Positions 16,894-18,847 of a stretch of DNA of 18,847 nt are shown here, piece after piece (the first letter of the stretch is position 1; every line of letters begins with the position of its first letter). The translations under genes and the position numbers were made by a program. The stretch lies in NCBI GenBank assembly GCA_934747335.1, contig CAKVGS010000035.1, positions 1-18,847 on the forward strand. Direction: 5' to 3'. The notes below the pieces were generated by a model. That model did not search any database and had not been told where the DNA came from. It saw nothing but the letters and a program-made list of their open reading frames with translations. The DNA is from an uncultured Candidatus Melainabacteria bacterium. Lineage in GTDB: Bacteria; Cyanobacteriota; Vampirovibrionia; Gastranaerophilales; Gastranaerophilaceae.

Positions 16894-18717
16894 TTAATTT
16901 ATATAAACCTCATCCAAATTATAAATCAAACCACTCAAAGAAGTCGGAAAAATATTCTTAAACTTTTTCCTGATTGCAGTAATTCTAATTGGTGAATACA
17001 AATAAATTATTGGTTTTTGATTATAAATAATCGCCTGATACCTGTCGTACAAAGGTTTGCGTTCTTCATACGTAAGTTTGAGCGCACCTTCTCTAAAGAT
17101 TTCATCCAATTCTTTTTCCCAATCAAGCCTGTCATCTATATTGTAATCACTCGGACGTTGATTGAACATGTGCAAACTACCATAAGATGTCCAAACATTT
17201 TTGCCATCGTGCGGTTCAAGCGGAGTTCCCGTAAGCCCCATTATTGCCATATCCCAGTCATTTGTATTTGTCAATTTATTTACAAGAGAATTAAATTCTA
17301 CGGGCTTAAAATTAACTTTCATTCCTAAATCTTCTAAATCTTGTTTAACCATAACACCCAATGCTTCGCGCTCAAGGTTGCCTGCGTTTGTATATAAATC
17401 AAATTCTACTCGATTATTTGAAGAATCGTACAATTTTCCATCTTTTTGCTTAAAACCTGCTTTTTCAAGACTCTTTTTCGCAACCTTCAAATCACACGGA
17501 TGCCCTTTTATATATTTATTTAAATAAATGGAATTTAAACTCTCAGCTGTAAATAAAGGTTCTGCAACACCCGATGCGATATTTTGCACCATATTTTTTC
17601 TATCAACCGCCCAATCAATTGCAGCTCTAAAATCCCTATTAGCAAACCATTTTTGCTTAATAGGGTTTACGTAAGGCTTGCCGTTTTTATCTTTTCGATT
17701 ATTTAGATTAATGACCAAAAACAAAGTTCCGGTGTCAGGTCCTAAATTATAAACTTTATAATCTGATTTTGCTTCATTAAGTTTATATTGCGCAACATTC
17801 GCACCTCGAATTCCCAAAACATCAATTTCTTTTGCTTCAAATTTCAAAATTTCATTATTTGAATCACCAACAATCATATAAACAATTTTATCAAGATAAG
17901 GCAATTTTTTATTATTCAAATTAATTTTGTAATAATTCGGATTACGCTCAAATACAACTCTTTGCGCCGCAACGTATTCTTTTAATCTGAATGCGCCACC
18001 TGATACAATAGTTTTAGGATTGGTATCAGGATTTAAAAAGGCATTGAACACAGACTCACCTCTATCAGAATATGGTTTAAAATAATGTTTAGGCACGATA
18101 GGATAAGAAAGTTGTCTTAAAAATGGCGCAAAAGGTTTAGGTGTCGTAAACTTTACTGTATAATCATCAAGTTTTACAAGTTCTGGCAACTTACCGTCAA
18201 CTTTCATCGCATCCATTGTGGAAGGATTTCCCAGCCCTTTAAAAACAATTTCGTTGTATGTGTAAATTACATCATCAGCAGTAATCGGCTTATCATCAGA
18301 CCATTTTATGCCGTGTCTTAAGTGAATTATGTAGTCTTGACCATTTACTTCAAAGCTCTTAGCAAGCTGTGGTTGCACTTGACCTGTTCTCGGATTTGTA
18401 CCAACAAGCCCATCATACAGCATTCCTGCCATAGAAGACGATGTTGCATCTTTTGTATTACAAGGGTTGAATGTTTTAGGTTCTCCAATAGTAGAAAGCA
18501 CAATTCTTCCGCCAAATTTCCCCACAGGCGCTTGTGATTGCAAATAATCCACGCCATTTATCGTAACATTTTTTTCTTGAGCAGGATATTTTATTTGAGA
18601 TGAAATATCTTCTATTGTTTGTAAATCTACACATTCAGGCTTATCAGCTCTAATACAAGCTTTAAGACATATCCCCAATATCAAAACTATAAATAAAAAA
18701 CTTAAAACTCTCTTCAT
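16894..18717 (-). CDS. oppA: Oligopeptide-binding lipoprotein OppA
   Basis: 607 residues, substrate-binding protein of family SBP_bac_5. The signal peptide is MKRVLSFLFIVLILGICLKA, followed by Cys21; the lipobox LKAC is usable though Lys at -2 is unusual, so the mature protein is probably lipid-anchored. It has a long linker of ~45 residues. Then come KFGGRIVLSTIGEPKTFNPC, SSSMAGMLYDGLVG, LRHGIKWSDDKPITADDVIY, YPIVPKHYF and SGGAFRLKEYVAAQRVVFER. FANRDFRAAIDWAVDRKNMV and DMAIMGLTGTPLEPHDGKNVW complete the set, the standard order for this family. Length is within the usual 500-620. It is the first gene of oppABC. There is no ribosome binding site; an extended -10 (TGG TATTCT) ends six bases before the ATG, so a leaderless message is likely. 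Confidence 0.93.
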   Translation of the reverse strand: MKRVLSFLFIVLILGICLKACIRADKPECVDLQTIEDISSQIKYPAQEKNVTINGVDYLQSQAPVGKFGGRIVLSTIGEPKTFNPCNTKDATSSSMAGMLYDGLVGTNPRTGQVQPQLAKSFEVNGQDYIIHLRHGIKWSDDKPITADDVIYTYNEIVFKGLGNPSTMDAMKVDGKLPELVKLDDYTVKFTTPKPFAPFLRQLSYPIVPKHYFKPYSDRGESVFNAFLNPDTNPKTIVSGGAFRLKEYVAAQRVVFERNPNYYKINLNNKKLPYLDKIVYMIVGDSNNEILKFEAKEIDVLGIRGANVAQYKLNEAKSDYKVYNLGPDTGTLFLVINLNNRKDKNGKPYVNPIKQKWFANRDFRAAIDWAVDRKNMVQNIASGVAEPLFTAESLNSIYLNKYIKGHPCDLKVAKKSLEKAGFKQKDGKLYDSSNNRVEFDLYTNAGNLEREALGVMVKQDLEDLGMKVNFKPVEFNSLVNKLTNTNDWDMAIMGLTGTPLEPHDGKNVWTSYGSLHMFNQRPSDYNIDDRLDWEKELDEIFREGALKLTYEERKPLYDRYQAIIYNQKPIIYLYSPIRITAIRKKFKNIFPTSLSGLIYNLDEVYIN

Positions 18718-18723
18718 AGAATA

Positions 18724-18732
18724 AGAATACCA
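18724..18732 (-). promoter_or_regulatory. Extended -10 of the oppABC promoter, leaderless architecture
   Basis: On the minus strand TGG TATTCT is followed by six bases and the oppA ATG. A second TATTCT occupies those six bases. No purine-rich ribosome binding site is present. Confidence 0.45.
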
Positions 18733-18794
18733 CGTATAAAAAGTTTTTTCTTAGTCCTGACGGGTAGATTATTATGAAGAAATGTAACAATTTA

Positions 18795-18845
18795 TCAAAA
18801 ATCGTCTTCAAATCCTAAAGTTTTTGCCCGAATGTGCCGTAAATC
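18795..18845 (-). CDS. Probable 3' end of a gene cut by the window edge
   Basis: A minus-strand frame reads DLRHIRAKTLGFEDDF and then TGA. The mix of charged and hydrophobic residues and the acidic/aromatic ending look like a real C-terminus, but 16 codons are too few to identify. It would precede oppA by 77 bases on the same strand. No terminator is seen between. Confidence 0.35.
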   Translation of the reverse strand, partial: DLRHIRAKTLGFEDDF

Positions 18846-18847
18846 AT

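Overview
This is an AT-rich bacterial chromosome segment. The base composition, ribosomal protein L34, the GT35 glucan phosphorylase, the oppABC cluster and several small unrecognised coiled-coil or membrane proteins suggest a gut non-photosynthetic cyanobacterial relative (Vampirovibrionia/Melainabacteria, Gastranaerophilales-like). That placement is inference from memory of similar genomes; there is no 16S or other decisive marker here. No tRNA, rRNA or CRISPR array was seen.

Layout. 1-1070: two tandem paralogous four-helix membrane proteins whose first ~98 bp are nearly identical. 1346-2152: a protein with features of an ADP-ribosyltransferase fold. 2307-8851: an accessory stretch on the minus strand with phage-type genes: a complete portal protein, a GNAT-like protein, a small terminase-like protein and a Cys-rich protein. 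These are dispersed among unrelated cargo: a RAYT/Y1 transposase, an XRE regulator, a small Gly/Ala-rich protein, a class-3 lipase and a small membrane protein. No large terminase, scaffold or capsid gene is visible, so this looks like a dismantled prophage. 9069-12681: ordinary chromosome, with a zinc alcohol dehydrogenase-type MDR protein, rpmH standing alone, and a short GT35 alpha-glucan phosphorylase. 12811-14486: a coiled-coil protein and an XRE regulator, both minus strand. 14616-18717: an oligopeptide ABC transporter (oppA-oppB-oppC, minus strand) without its ATPases. 18795-18845: the probable 3' end of another minus-strand gene.

The window is rich in short palindromic repeats of at least five families. 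One is a REP family with a GTCGTG..CACGAC hairpin and, in four of six copies, a GTAG/CTAC foot. It surrounds the RAYT gene, with two inverted copies just upstream and one just downstream, and is the best-supported system here: a REP/RAYT pair with its REPIN. A 46-bp GAGAGGG element occurs three times at constant length. A longer hairpin element sits after oppA and after oppB. The others are a GTCATTGCGA..GCAATCC element and a GGAAAGT-rich inverted repeat.

Two further observations stand out. The phosphorylase has serine where the family has its pyridoxal-phosphate lysine, inside an otherwise conserved motif. Five genes lack a Shine-Dalgarno sequence and instead carry a TANNNT hexamer exactly six bases before the start codon, which predicts leaderless transcripts; most other genes have a recognisable purine-rich site.
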